Positions 33,959-45,555 of a stretch of DNA of 64,000 bases are shown piece after piece. Below the pieces are notes generated by a model that saw only the letters and a program-made list of their open reading frames with translations, ran no database searches and had not been told where the DNA came from. The position numbers and the translations under genes were made by a program. The DNA comes from Adenanthera pavonina (Eukaryota; Streptophyta; Magnoliopsida; Fabales; Fabaceae), in contig JAIVEN010000022.1 of assembly GCA_026686845.1 (NCBI GenBank), forward strand, positions 28,494,001 through 28,558,000, given 5' to 3'. The first letter of the stretch is position 1. Each line of letters starts with the position of its first letter.

Positions 33959-36900
33959 TTACAGTTCATTGGGATTTACCATACCCAATTCTCTCCTGAT
34001 TTTGCAATGTCTATCTTCTGATAGAGGCTTTGTCAAGATATTAGCAACTTGATCCTCAATTGGGATGTATTCTAGTCTGATTTCTCCTTTCAAAACATGA
34101 TCCCTTATGAAGTGGTGCCTAACTTCAATATGTTTTGTCCTTGAATGCATGACAGGATTCTTTGTGATATTAATGGCACTTTGGTTGTCACACATGATTG
34201 GTATTTCCTTCATCTCAATCTCAAGATCTTCAAGCTGCTGTTTCATTCAGATGATTTGGGCACAACAGCTTCCAGCTGCAACATACTCAGCCTCTGCTGT
34301 GGATAAGGCTACACTATTTTGCTTCTTGTTAAACCATGAAACCAAGGATCCTCCTAAAAACTGACAAGTTCCACTTGTGCTTTTTCTGTCAGTTTTGGAT
34401 CCTGCAAAGTCAGCATCAGTGTATCCTTTGAGATCTTCTCTATTGCCCTTTGGATACCAAAGTCTCATCTGTGATGTTCCAATGAGATATCTGAAAATAC
34501 GTTTCACAGCAGTTGCATGGGTTTCCTTGGGACATAATTGGAATCTTGCACACATACAAACACTAAACATGATGTCAGGTCTGCTGGCAATTAGGTATAG
34601 TAGGGATCCAATCATTCTTCTATACTGGATTATGTCAAATATTTTTCCTTTTTCATCCATATCTAGTTTGGTTGTAGTAGCCATAGGTGTTCCATTGGCT
34701 TGGCATTTTCCATTCCAAACTTCTTTAGTAGTTCTTTCAGATACTTGGATTGATTAAGAAAAATACCATCATCACATTGCTTGATTTGCAATCCAAGGAA
34801 GAAGTTGAGTTCACCCATCATGGACATTTCGAATTCTCCCTGCATTAACTTAGAAAAATTCTTACAAAGAGATTCATTAGTAGCACCAAATATAATATCA
34901 TCAACATAGATTTGAAAAATAAGTAAATCTTTATTTTCTTTCTTAGTGAATAAGGTTGTATCTACTTTTTCTCTGTTAAACCCCTTTTCAGTTAGAAAAT
35001 TACTTAATCTTTCATACCATGCTCTAGGGGCTTGTTTTAAACTGTAAAGAGCTTTCTTCAGTTTATAAACATGGTTTAATTTTGCAGAGTCCTCAAAACC
35101 TGGAGGTTGCTCTACATGGACCTCTTTCATGATATATCCATTTAGAAAAGTACTCTTCACATCCATTTGATATAATAAAATATTTTTCATGCATGCATAT
35201 GCTAACAGAATTCTGATTGCTTCTAATCTAGCCACTGGAACAAAGGTTTCTTCAAAATCAATACCTTCTTCTTGATTATATCTTTTAGCAACCAGTCTAG
35301 CTTTATTTCTAATTATTGATCCTGATTCATCAAGTTTATTTCTAAAAACCCATTTGGTACCAATGACAGGATGATTTTTGGGTCTAGGCACTAAATCCCA
35401 AACTTGATTTCTTTCAAACTGATTTAATTCATCTTGCATAGCCAAAATCCAGTATTCATCAGTTAAGGCTTTCTCAGTGCATTTAGGTTCAATTTGTGAG
35501 ATGAAAGCAAAATTAATCATTTGATCCCTTAACTGTTTTCTGGTTTTAACTCTCTCTTGAACATTCCCTAACACTTGATCAACAGGATGATTCCTTTGAT
35601 ATCTCCAAGCTCTAGGGAGTTCTTGATACATTTCTTCATTATTTTCTTCTTCAAAATTGAATATCTTCCTCTATGTTAATAGATTCAGATATGTTTGGAG
35701 GTTCAATTTTACCTTCACCAGAGATATCTAACTTTTTAAAGTTTGAGACAAGATCATCCTCATCAGTAGCATGTTTGGAAGTAGTTTTATTTTCAATAAA
35801 TACTACAAGTACAGATTCTTCTACCAATTTAGACTTTTTATTAAAAACTCTATATGCCTTACTTCTACTAGAATAGCCCAAAAATATACCTTCATCAGAT
35901 TTGGCATTAAACTTACCCAGATTTTCCTTTCTATTGTTATGAATGAAGCACTTGCGGCCGAATACATGGAGATGTGAGAGATTTGGCTTTCTTCCTTTGT
36001 ACAGCTCATAAGGAGTCTTCCCAAGGATTGGTCTGATGTAGGCTCTATTTATGATGTAGCTTTACTGTATCAGCCCAAAATACTTGAGAGAGTTCATTTT
36101 CATTCAGCATAGCTCTAGCCATCTCTCTAATTGTTCTGTTCTTCCTTTCTACAACTCCATTCTGTTGAGGAGTTCTTGGAGCTGAGAAGTTGTGATCAAT
36201 TCCATGCTCATTACAATAATCCAGAAAGTATGAGTTCTCAAACTCTCCTCCATGATCTGACCTGATAGACACAATGGAAATACCCTTCTCATTTTACACT
36301 TTCTTGGCTAAGGTTACAAATGCATCAAAGGTATCACTTTTAGAGGAAAGAAACAATGTCCATGTAAATCTAGAGTAATCATCCATTATTACAAGCACAT
36401 ACAGATTTCCACCAATACTTTTTACCCTAGATGGACCAATTAAATCCATATGCAGTAGTTCTAGTAGTCTAGTTGTGGTGACTACGTTTTTGGGTTTAAA
36501 AGAAGATTTAGTTTGTTTTCCTCGTAGGCATGCATCACATTCTTTGTCCTTTTCGAAAGTGATTTTTGGTAGGCCAGTGACTAACTCATTTTTAACCAGT
36601 TTTGAAAGCTGATTCATGTTAACATGAGCTAATCTTCTATGCCACAACCAACTATCATTATCCTAACTAATCAAGCAAACAGAATCTAAGGGAGGAAGTT
36701 CATCAAGATCAATAGTATAGCAGTTACCATCCCTTTGAGCTTTGAGGATTACTTTGTGATCACTTTTTCTGATGACCAGGTAGAATTTTGAGTCAAACAG
36801 TACCCAGTTTCCTTTGTCACATGTCTGACTCACACTTAGCAGATTGTGGTTGAGGCCAATCACAAACAGCACATCTTCAATGGATGTCTCAGGATTCTTC

Positions 36901-38935
36901 CCCACAATGCCAATGCCAACTATTCTACCATATTTATCACCTCCAAAGATCACATTTCCTCCTTTCTTGTCTCTAAGGATGATGAACTTCTCCTTGTCAC
37001 CGGTCATGTGACTTGAGCAGGCACTGTCCATATACCATTTATTACTCTTTCTAACTTTGAGACATACCTGTAAAACAAAGTTCATATTTTCTTTTCAGGT
37101 ACCCAAATTTGCTTGGGTCCTTTTCTGTCAGTAGTCTTTTCCCTAGATACAGATGTACCTTTGGGAATCCATTTAGCCTTCCTGTCAAGTCCGTTTTTCT
37201 TTAAAGCACATGAACTGGAAATATGTCCCTTCTTGTTACAGAAGTGACAGGTGGTAAAGGGACTGCTGGATTGAGAAGCAAGAAGAAAACAATGTAGATA
37301 ATACTTTTGTTTTGCATGTCTTGGTTGATTATATGATTCAATGTGATGTGACATATGATCTTTCTTTCTATTGCTACTAGCATGCACAAAATGTCTCATG
37401 TACACATTCTGATTTTTCTTCCTAATCTTTTCTTTTACAGCACAAGGATCATAGCCAAGTCCAGCCTTTCCTTGTGATATTCTTTGGCTTCCTATTAAAG
37501 CAAACAACATATCTTTACCTCTAGTAAGCCTAGACATATTTTTCACTAGATATTCATTGGTTTGCTTTAGTTCAATGCATGATTTACAGCAAACAGGTTC
37601 AGTAATAGGTAGAGAAGTAGTTTCAGAAATGTTACATTGATTTTCTAGTTTGTTAATCTTTTTCTTAGCTTGCTTCAATTCTTTAGCAACCTTAACAAAC
37701 TCATCATGCAGCTCATGAAATGCATCCAGTAATTCAGAATAGGAAGGTTCAGATTCATATACCTCATCTTCTTGATCACTGCTGCATGGGATTTCAGCTT
37801 ATTCAGAGGCAAGTGCCATGAGACAGATGTTGGCAATTTCATCTTCATCATCTTCTTCTTCATCTGAGTTGTTGCCCCATATTGATGAGCTATAAGCTCT
37901 TTTCTTCTTGCCTTTGTCTGCAGCTTTCTTTTCTTTTTCTTACTTCTTGAGAAATCGTGGACAATCCCATTTGATATATCCCTGCTTTTTGCATTCATAG
38001 CAAGTGATAGGCTCTTTTGTTTCCCTTTTGCTATCTCCAGCTGCTCATTTCTTGAAGATTTTCTTATTTCTCTTTTTGCTGTAGAATCTTCCAAATTTTC
38101 TGACCATCATAGCTAGAGTTTCTTCATCTAGCTCATCTCCATCGTCAGATTCTTCTTCTTTTTCCTCAGCAGCTTTGAGAGCAAAACCTTTCTTCTTTTT
38201 GTCTTGTCCAGCCTCCTTGAGAGCCTTCATTTTTCCTTCATACTCCTCGAGGCTGCCAAAAAGAGCTGTGACAGAGGCCATTGATTCTACTCTGACTTCC
38301 TCTATTGCTGTTACTTTGGGTTGCCATTCTAGAGGGAAAGCTTTGAGGATCTTTCTTACTTTTTCTGTTTGAGTGTACTCCTTTCCCAGGCTCTTTAGTT
38401 GATTCACAATGAGGGTAAATCTCTTCTGTAGATCTTTTACATTCTCTCATTCAGCCATTCTGAAGCTTTCATATTCACCTATGCATGTATTCAGTTTATT
38501 TTCCCTGACTCCAGTTGTTCCTTCATGAGCAATTTGCAGAGTGTCCCACATTTCCTTGGCAGTGGAGCATTGAGAGACTCTGTAGAATTCGTCTTGATTC
38601 AAAGCACTGACCAAACAGTATTTTGCCTTGAAGTTCAGCAAGACTCTTCTTCTATCTTCCTCAATCCATTCAGTTTCTGGCTTCTCTCTGTACTTTCTAT
38701 CATCTTCCAAAGCCATTATGATAAAATCTCCCTTCTGAATGACTGACCAGATGTCCAGATCAATTGACTGAAGATAGATTTGCATCCTCATCTTCCAGTA
38801 ACCATAGTGTTCTCCACTGAAGCCAGGTGGTCTATTTGTGTTGTTTCCTTCGGGTAATATGCTTTCTCCAAAACCAGCCAATTTAATTCCCGGACTGTGA
38901 AATCCTTTGATTGGGAATCCGGGCTCTAATACCAC
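33959..38935 (-). pseudogene. SIRE-like gag-pol polyprotein, broken
   Basis: Gag covers about 38.9-37.8 kb, with the plant copia gag core (PPGFSGEHYGYWKMRM). A first zinc knuckle at about 38.0 kb reads CYECKKQGYIKWDC, with Tyr replacing the metal-binding His. A second knuckle near 37.24 kb is intact, CHFCNKKGHISSSC. Protease near 37.04 kb has DSACSSHMTG where DSG is usual. Integrase (36.65-36.05 kb) has HRRLAHVN, CDAC, and QQNGVVERKNR. RT (35.63-34.66 kb) is open for 322 codons with YVDD, then RNase H. Frameshifts lie near 37.08, 36.05, 35.64 and 34.68 kb; stops include a TGG-to-TGA change at 34247. The frame starts beside the primer site without a clear ATG. It is not functional. Confidence 0.9.
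38923..38934 (-). other. primer-binding site of the SIRE-like element
   Basis: Reads TGGTATTAGAGC on the element strand, one base from the standard plant initiator-Met tRNA site, two bases inside the 5' LTR. Confidence 0.85.
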
Positions 38936-38936
38936 T

Positions 38937-40596
38937 TGTTAGATAAACTGACTTCTCATGAGGGGGGTGAATTGGGAAGCTTGAAAATTTTCTGTAAAAT
39001 ATCAAGAAAGTGAAGAAAGCAAAGTATAGATAGTAAAACAGAGTATAGGAGAATAAACTGTAAAAATTGCAGTAAAGAGAAGAAAACGCAGATATTTATC
39101 CTGGTTCGGTCTCTCCACTTGACCTATGTCCAGTCTTCAAGTCACCCCTTGAGATTTTCCACTATTCTGCAAGAATTCAGTGGGCTTCTTGCAAATGCCT
39201 CAGTACAAAGATGATGCTCTGTTTCTAGAGCTCACTCAATCACTCTATGCACTCTCATAAAGTACTTCCCAATCCCTTGTGATATCCCCTCACAAGAAAA
39301 TCTATCTTCCACATGAAGATAAAATTGTTTACAAAGATTAAACTCTCTTAAACAGAGTGAATATGAAAGTTGGAGTACAAATATTGAAGTGAGAGAGTAA
39401 GAAACTTTGAGTAGAAGATTTAGCAGAGTTTCAGTATATTCAATGTTAAAATCGTTACCCACAACTTCAAATGATGTTATATTTATAGATTTAGGTCTCA
39501 ACTATTCGTTAGAGACAAAATCTATCCGTTAGAGAAGTTATCCAACGGTTGCTCTGAAAAACTATCCGTTAACCAACCGCATTTAATGCTTCTGACATTC
39601 TGAAATTTGAATTTCAGTTAGTCAACAGACGAATTTTGCAGAAACCGAAGGTTAACAGCTTCAACGTTGAAAGCTCCAAGTTCGTCTGTCATGAAGTAAA
39701 ATTCGAATTTTGATATTTGGAAAATGTTTCTTCGTTGTGACATACGAATTTTCAAGTAAAAAGTTTTTCTGTTAAGTGTGAACAATATTTTTAATTTGCT
39801 ACAGTGCCTTCGAAATCCGAATTTTGGAACCCCAAAATTCGTCTGTCCATAGCTGGTTTATAAGGCACAGTAGTTCATATGATTCAAAATTCAAATTTTC
39901 AAAGGGAAAAGTTCGTCTGTTAGAGAGACCTCTTTTCATACTTACTTCAAAATCCGAATTTATAAATACTGTCATTCGTATGTCAACATATCATTGTAAC
40001 AGACTCACAAGCTTAGTTTCTGAAATTTGAATTTTCATATTCAAAGTTCGTCTGTCAGTGAGCAATTTTGAAATTCAATCCAAACTTGGTTTCAGATGAA
40101 CTTTGACATAATTTCAAATGAATTTCTTTAGTTTTCATAAGTTACATTTTGTCTGAAATTCGAATTTCCACAACCCAAAGTTCGTCTGTTACTAAAAGCT
40201 CCTTTCAGACACTTATCAAAATTTGAATTTTCTCAAGCAAAATTCGTCTGTCAGAGAGACTTCTCTTCAGACTTGTTCTGTTTCAGTATGAAATTCGAAT
40301 TTTTAAAACCAAAGTTCGAATTTCCAAGATGACGGATCAGTATTAACCTTTCAAACTTCGTCTGTTGGTTGGTGTTTTTCAAATATTCCATGATTTAACA
40401 TAGAATCAAGGTTTTAAAACATCTTTTCAGCAAATCAAAGTCTTTTACTCAAATCAAAACATTTCTAAATATCCTACACAAATCTTTGCACTGATTTCTC
40501 CAGGATTTCTTCACTTGAACCTTTTGTGCACCTTTGATATCTTTATTCCAAGCTCTTGAAGATTGGTTTGGAATCAGCAAAACACTTGATTCAACA
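38937..40596 (-). repeat. 5' LTR of the SIRE-like element
   Basis: Aligns with 28800-30464 along its full length. It has the same TATA box (39480-39487) and the same U3 motif array. Visible differences are mostly transitions plus a few short indels, for example AAAAACTAAAC missing near 39560. It ends TTCAACA against the target copy TAAAG. Confidence 0.92.
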
Positions 40597-40693
40597 TAAA
40601 GTAGGGAATTCATATGAAAATCTAACACTATACCTTATAAATAGGACTAAACAAATATTTTAGATTACACCTTATAAATGGGGTCGGATTGAG

Positions 40694-40870
40694 TAAAAAT
40701 TACTAATAATTGGTATATTATTAAAAAAATAATTATTAATCAACAAATTTTAATAAATATTAAATAAAGAATTAATATTGGATCATTATTATTATTGAAT
40801 AATCATTAAAAAGACATAAATTTAATTAAAATTCTAACAAATATTAATAATTAACTATTAACTAATAAAA
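40694..40870. repeat. left TIR of the composite MULE, inner part
   Basis: Continues the left TIR past the MITE. AAATTACTAATAATTGG, ATTAAATAAAGAATTA and GACATAAATTTAATTAAAAT match the complement of the right TIR (about 44766-45100) in order. Confidence 0.85.
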
Positions 40871-41039
40871 AGTAGATAATAATGATTAGAAATAAAATAA
40901 CACTATAATTAAGTAACAAATATGTACCAATTATGAGAATATAATTAAATAATTAATTGATAAAAATGGTTGAATATAAAATGAAAAAGATTATTAATTA
41001 ATAGTAATTAGTTATTAAGTATGAAAATTTGGTCACTTC

Positions 41040-43112
41040 ATACATAGTGACTATCGGTGCCACATCTTGCTCTTCTTCTATTACGTTGTAGTTGTTCTGG
41101 TCATATGTCATCTTCTATATGATGCAATTTAGGTGACTCAACACTTGATGATATTTGTGCAGTATTCAAATCAAATCAAGTAGAGTCAGCTAGAGAAATT
41201 GACTAGTGGGGATCCCAATTGCTTGATTTGATGACTTATCATGTTGAAAGGAATACATGTTGTGCTCAGTATCAAATAAAGTTGGATTATCTAATAAAGA
41301 CATGAATGATTTAGACTGACCAGGAATGGGAGAGTTAAATGGAGGCATTGAGAATCACGGCATGAAAGAAGAAGAAGTAACCCTTACAAATGTACTGGAT
41401 ATGGTAAAAATAGTGGTGTGATCTTGTTCCTCTTCATTTTCTTCTTGAGGAACAAATAGTGACCTGGTTGATTGATAGTCATCCCATCGTTTACTTAGTT
41501 TTCTAAGTTGAGGAATTTGTGGACGTGGTAGCTCTTATGCTGGTGGAGTAGACTCAACTTTCATGTTGAAACATTGCTCTCTCATTGCAATTAATATGTT
41601 ACATTAGTTCTAAGCAACCCTTGCATGAAAATCAATTAATATTTCTGGAAGGTAATAAATGGTAAACTTATACAAATCTTCTACTATATCAGCCTAAAAT
41701 TAATAATAAAACATTAGATTATAATGTTGTCTATATAAAATATATATATATAATGATGTTGAAAAGTGATAAAAAAAAGTGATCATATAACCAGTCGCAC
41801 TACTCAAAAGATGTATCCACTATTGAGTATGCCTTTAATATCACTGCATATACTTAGATGTATAATGAAACACCTCATTTGCTAGATCAGCATTAGTAGT
41901 AGCATAAAGCCAATTAAACCACGCTTCAATGAAGATTTTGTGAGCTTCCATGCAATTTTCTAAGGTTTTCCCTCGTAGCTGTGTTGAATGAAAATCATCC
42001 AAGTTAGTCGAGCCATTAAAATTGGTTGCTGGAGACCAAATTGCCTTAAAACATGATCAGGGTGATATCATTCTACTATATGAAAGCCTATAAGGGAGAC
42101 AGAAGCACATCAAATGTCACTTGTTTCGAAACAATAATCTATAATCAGACCAAGATTTCTAAGAGGTTCATTAGGTCGCCAAATGATCTCATCATCGGTC
42201 ATTGTATCAAGCAAACTCCTATAACATTGTAAGGCCAAGCAATTAGGACAGAGGGTTATTTGTATGTTTTTCCACCTATGATTATAATAAAGAATATGTT
42301 AAAATATGCATAATTTCAATAATAAGTTAATATGAAATATTTAAAATGTATTTTTAGCATACCTAAACCCCAGGAATAGTAAGAGAGGATAGACATTTGT
42401 GTTTGGATTTGGTGGTGGTGGTCGCTCTGGTGCTAGCATGGAAAAACGATCCTATGCCCATGAATGCAGTAATGCTAAGTAGCCACCAAGATTCATCTCA
42501 GAATGGTTAGTGACATTGCACATTTCTCTATACAGGTGAGCTAATACTACTGAGTCCCAACTAGATTTTTTAACACCTTGAAAATTTGTTAATAATAGAA
42601 GATACATTAAGTAAACCCTATGATTAGACCTATCTAGTATAGGGTATCCACCTATTAATCTAAGAATGTATGAACGTGCAAAACATTTATATCCACATCT
42701 GATGTATCATCGTCCAATTGACTAAAATTATCTTCCAACCAACTCATAAATAACCTTTGTCCATATATGTTCGAAGATAGTGGACGTTTTCCAAGGTGAC
42801 ATTCACATATGTCTAGCCATGCCAATTCATATTTTGTGGGCCTAATGACGGGAAGTCCTACATAAAGAAAACCCAACTGTATAGCTATATCCTCTAAAGT
42901 TATGGTGCACTCGCCATGTGTAATATGGACGGTATGAGTCTCGGGACACCATTTCGCAATAAGTGTAGAGACCAAACTTTGATCATACTCAAATTGGCCA
43001 AGTCAAGCAACACCATAGAATCTAGCTTGTTTAAGATACTCGATGATTTGGATTGGTGGTTCACCCATTTGCTTGAATCGCTAAATAATAAGAATCCTAT
43101 CAACCTACACAA
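41040..43112 (-). pseudogene. PMD (MAIN-like / plant mobile domain) gene, dead
   Basis: On the minus strand the N-terminal part reads IIEYLKQARFYGVA, a stop, then LGQFEYDQSLVSTL and KWCPETHTVHITHGE, the hallmark of the plant mobile domain. It continues through ITLEDIAIQLGFLYVGLPV and LGKRP to about 42660. A one-base shift there restores SYILRLIGGYPILDRSNHRV, then SWDSVVLAHLYREMCN, LALLHSWA and a second stop. A later exon (42.29-41.8 kb) holds YRSLLDTMTDDEIIWRP and DHVLRQFGLQQP with more stops. The end near 41.05 kb has the RNRRRARCGT-type tail. PMD genes such as MAIN and MAIL1 act in meristem maintenance and TE silencing, and MULEs often carry relatives. This copy is a transposon-borne pseudogene. 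Confidence 0.75.
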
Positions 43113-44765
43113 TCAATGGAAACATGAGTAATAAATAAGCATAACAATCATCAGTAATATATGAAAGAAATTTACTATTATAATTTCCAAAATTAAATAT
43201 TAATTTTAAAATAAAATATTGTTCTTATAATCAATTTAAAATCTATTATTAAATATATAATTGCACAATATTTTATATTTAACAATTTAACAAATTACAT
43301 TATAATTGCCTAAATTAATTATTAATTATTATTTTTATAAACATTACTAACAAATAAAATATTTACTAGATTATATAAACTACATTACTTAAAAAAATAA
43401 ATTAGAATATTGTAAATGTTGCTAACAAAATGAAATATTTACTAGTATGTTGTTAAAATTATTATCGTGTTGCTATTTCTTCCACGGATGTGTAACAGTT
43501 TTAGCAATGAAATGAGGGGAGTATGATATAAGTAAGATTTGATACATCATTCTTTTGGAAAAAAAAAAGGAGGCTTAAAAAATTTGTAAATTTATTTTAC
43601 TTGGTCAATTAAATTGACCAAGAATCTGGTCACAAATCTGGTTACCAGATTCCTGACCAAATTACATGGTGCATACACCGTCAGAAAAAATGACTCCACA
43701 AAGTGAAGAAGTCGAAAGAAATTTTTTAAAAAAAAATAAAAGATTAAAATTTAAAAATTAAGTTAAAATTGAATAAATAATTAAAAAAATTTAAAACTAT
43801 AAATTATGATTAATTGAAATATAGTAGATGAAGAATGCTATATCAATAAAAATATTACAATAAACAAGAAGAAAACAAAACTATATTACAAATTGCATTA
43901 ATAAAAAAATAATATACTTACTAAAATTAATATTTCATCTGAGATGGAAACTAAATGGAACTAGAGGGCTCACATAGAAGAAAAATAGACTAATGCTGCA
44001 TAAATTAAATAATATAATTATTTAGGTGCATCATCCAGTTAAATCTACTTGTATAAAATTTGATGAAAAATGATTAAGAGGAAAATAAGTAAAACATGAG
44101 AAGAAAAGTTTCAACGTGAAATAAAGTTATGGTAATAAAACCCAGAATACACAAGAAGTTAACAAAAATTAGAAAATGAAGATGGAAATGTGGCAAGAAA
44201 AAATGCAGCACCAATGTATAAATGAAAGAGCTAAAAACTGAAGAAACAATAAGGATGAAGGAGATCAACTCTTTAAATGGAAGAAGAATGATGGAGAGCA
44301 ACTGAAATACAAGTATGCCATGCTATCACTCCTTTCACATAATTGTAGTATCACGGGCTGGTTTACTATCATTGCTTTCACACGCATCTAAAGCACAAGT
44401 ATGCCATGCAACACGTTAACTTTTTTTTTTTTTAAATTTTATATTGAAAAAGCAAGGCAACATTTTTTTAAAAAATTAAAGTCGAATAGTTACATATTTG
44501 ACTTCTCCACTTAACTTTTTAAAAAAGTGAAGTTGAAAACCTAGGTTTCTCTTTGCTTTTGAAAAAAATTTCGAGAAGCCAAATACTTGTTATTCGACTT
44601 CTTCATTTTGTTTTTAAATTTCGGTAGTTCATACAGATTGGACGCTGCCTGCAAAGATTCTCTGCCTTTGTACATAACTTTGATGTGACATTTGAATGTT
44701 AAAAACACAAAGCATGTGCATACCATAGAAGTACAGGAATGGGAAAATTTGGGATAAGATTTATA
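43113..44765 (-). other. 5' region of the PMD-MULE
   Basis: AT-rich DNA upstream of the PMD gene. A leader-like stretch at 44070-44320 resembles 5680-5880. An inverted repeat lies at 43610-43665: TCAATTAAATTGA, then AATCTGGT and ACCAGATTCC. No further coding sequence was seen. Confidence 0.5.
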
Positions 44766-45555
44766 CAGGTATAGTTAATTATTAATTAATATTTGTTGGA
44801 TTTTTAATTAAATTTATGTCTTTTTAATAATTATTTAACTGGAAAAAGATAATTTGAGATCCTATAAAAAAATATTTCCAATAAAGAATTTCATTTGAGA
44901 ATGGTAGAAGCCTACTTGAACATGGTAGGAAATCCACTTAAACATGGTGGGAAGCACACTTGGGTATGGGAATATTTTTTTATTGGATCCCAAATTGTCT
45001 TTTTCCTTGATTCAACAATAATAATGGTCCAATAATTTTTATTTAATATTTGTTAAAATTTGTTTACTAATATTTATTTTTTAATAATATATCAATTATT
45101 AGTAATTTATATTATAAACATCATTATTTCTAATTATTGTATAAATCATTTTTTTAATCATTATACAAATCATTAATTAATTTCATCAACAATTATACAA
45201 ATAATATTCTTTATTTAACATTTGTTACAATTTGTTTGGGACAGATGTCAATTTGATTGAACAAAAAAAAGTATCAGCTGTTAACATTCCACACTAAGAA
45301 TTTAAAAAAAAAAAAAAGAACAAAAGCAAAGTCACATGGATTAGACTTGGTAAAAGTAAGTCAAATGACTTGTTTTTCTAAAAAAAAAGAGAGTTAAATC
45401 AAACAAAATAAGTCATGTACCTGATAATCCATGTATATATTAGGGGACAAGATGCATTTGTTTAAATCGACTTTATCTATTATACTTTGATAAATAAAGT
45501 TTGACATGTTACGTTTTAGTAGTTTTTGTGTGTGTCATATTTGGCTCTAAAAACC
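44766..45555. repeat. right TIR of the composite MULE
   Basis: Complementary to 28139-28596 plus 40694-40870. It keeps the uninterrupted TA site where the left copy received the MITE (complement near 45118: GTTTATAATATAAATTAC). It was itself interrupted by the small MITE at 44839-45009. Confidence 0.85.
44839..45009. mobile_element. 171-bp MITE in the right MULE TIR
   Basis: The ends CTGGAAAAAGATAATTTGAG and, in complement, CAAGGAAAAAGACAATTTGG are inverted for about 37 bases. The left TIR of the MULE lacks this segment, which proves insertion. The flanks ATTTAA (44833-44838) and ATTCAA (45010-45015) are a likely 6-bp target duplication with one change. An inner tandem motif, CCTACTTGAACATGGTAGGA then CCACTTAAACATGGTGGGA, is itself self-complementary in part. 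Confidence 0.75.

Larger units (their letters stand above)
28800..40596 (-). mobile_element. SIRE/Maximus-like Ty1-copia element, near complete
   Basis: It has two LTRs of 1665 and 1660 bp starting TGTTAGATAA and ending AACA, a 5-bp target duplication TAAAG (28795-28799 and 40597-40601), a primer site at 38923-38934 and a polypurine tract beside the left LTR. The order on the minus strand is gag, protease, integrase, RT, RNase H and then a long extra ORF. Large size (11.8 kb), LTRs above 1 kb and an ORF between RNase H and the 3' LTR fit the SIRE/Maximus clade. By eye the LTRs are about 95% identical. All ORFs are damaged. Confidence 0.92.
28597..40693. mobile_element. Stowaway-like MITE, split by the copia element
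   Basis: The left part 28597-28799 begins CTCCCTCTAATCCTATTTAT, and the right part 40602-40693 ends ATAAATGGGGTCGGATTGAG; these are inverted. TA flanks both ends (28595-28596 and 40694-40695), the Tc1/mariner target. Joined across the later insertion the element is about 295 bp. A second internal copy of the end motif (ACCTTATAAATAGGACTA near 40632) lies close to its right end. Confidence 0.8.
28139..45555 (-). mobile_element. composite MULE with long TIRs and a PMD gene
   Basis: The left end, reading GGTTTTTTTGAGTCAAATATG from 28139, is matched in reverse complement by the right end, GGTTTTTAGAGCCAAATATG, ending at 45555. Similarity continues inward for about 0.6 kb once later insertions are removed. 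The flanking 9-mers TATGAATGT (28130-28138) and TATTAATTT (45556-45564) agree at 7 of 9 positions, as expected for an old MULE target duplication. Without the nested MITE and copia DNA the element is about 5.3 kb. Its only recognisable gene is the PMD pseudogene; no DDE transposase domain was found inside, so it was probably mobilised in trans or has lost that part. Confidence 0.75.

Noticed and set aside
37675..38094. 139-codon frame in the SIRE-like gag region
   Set aside because: A shadow of the real gag frame, which carries the CYEC knuckle.
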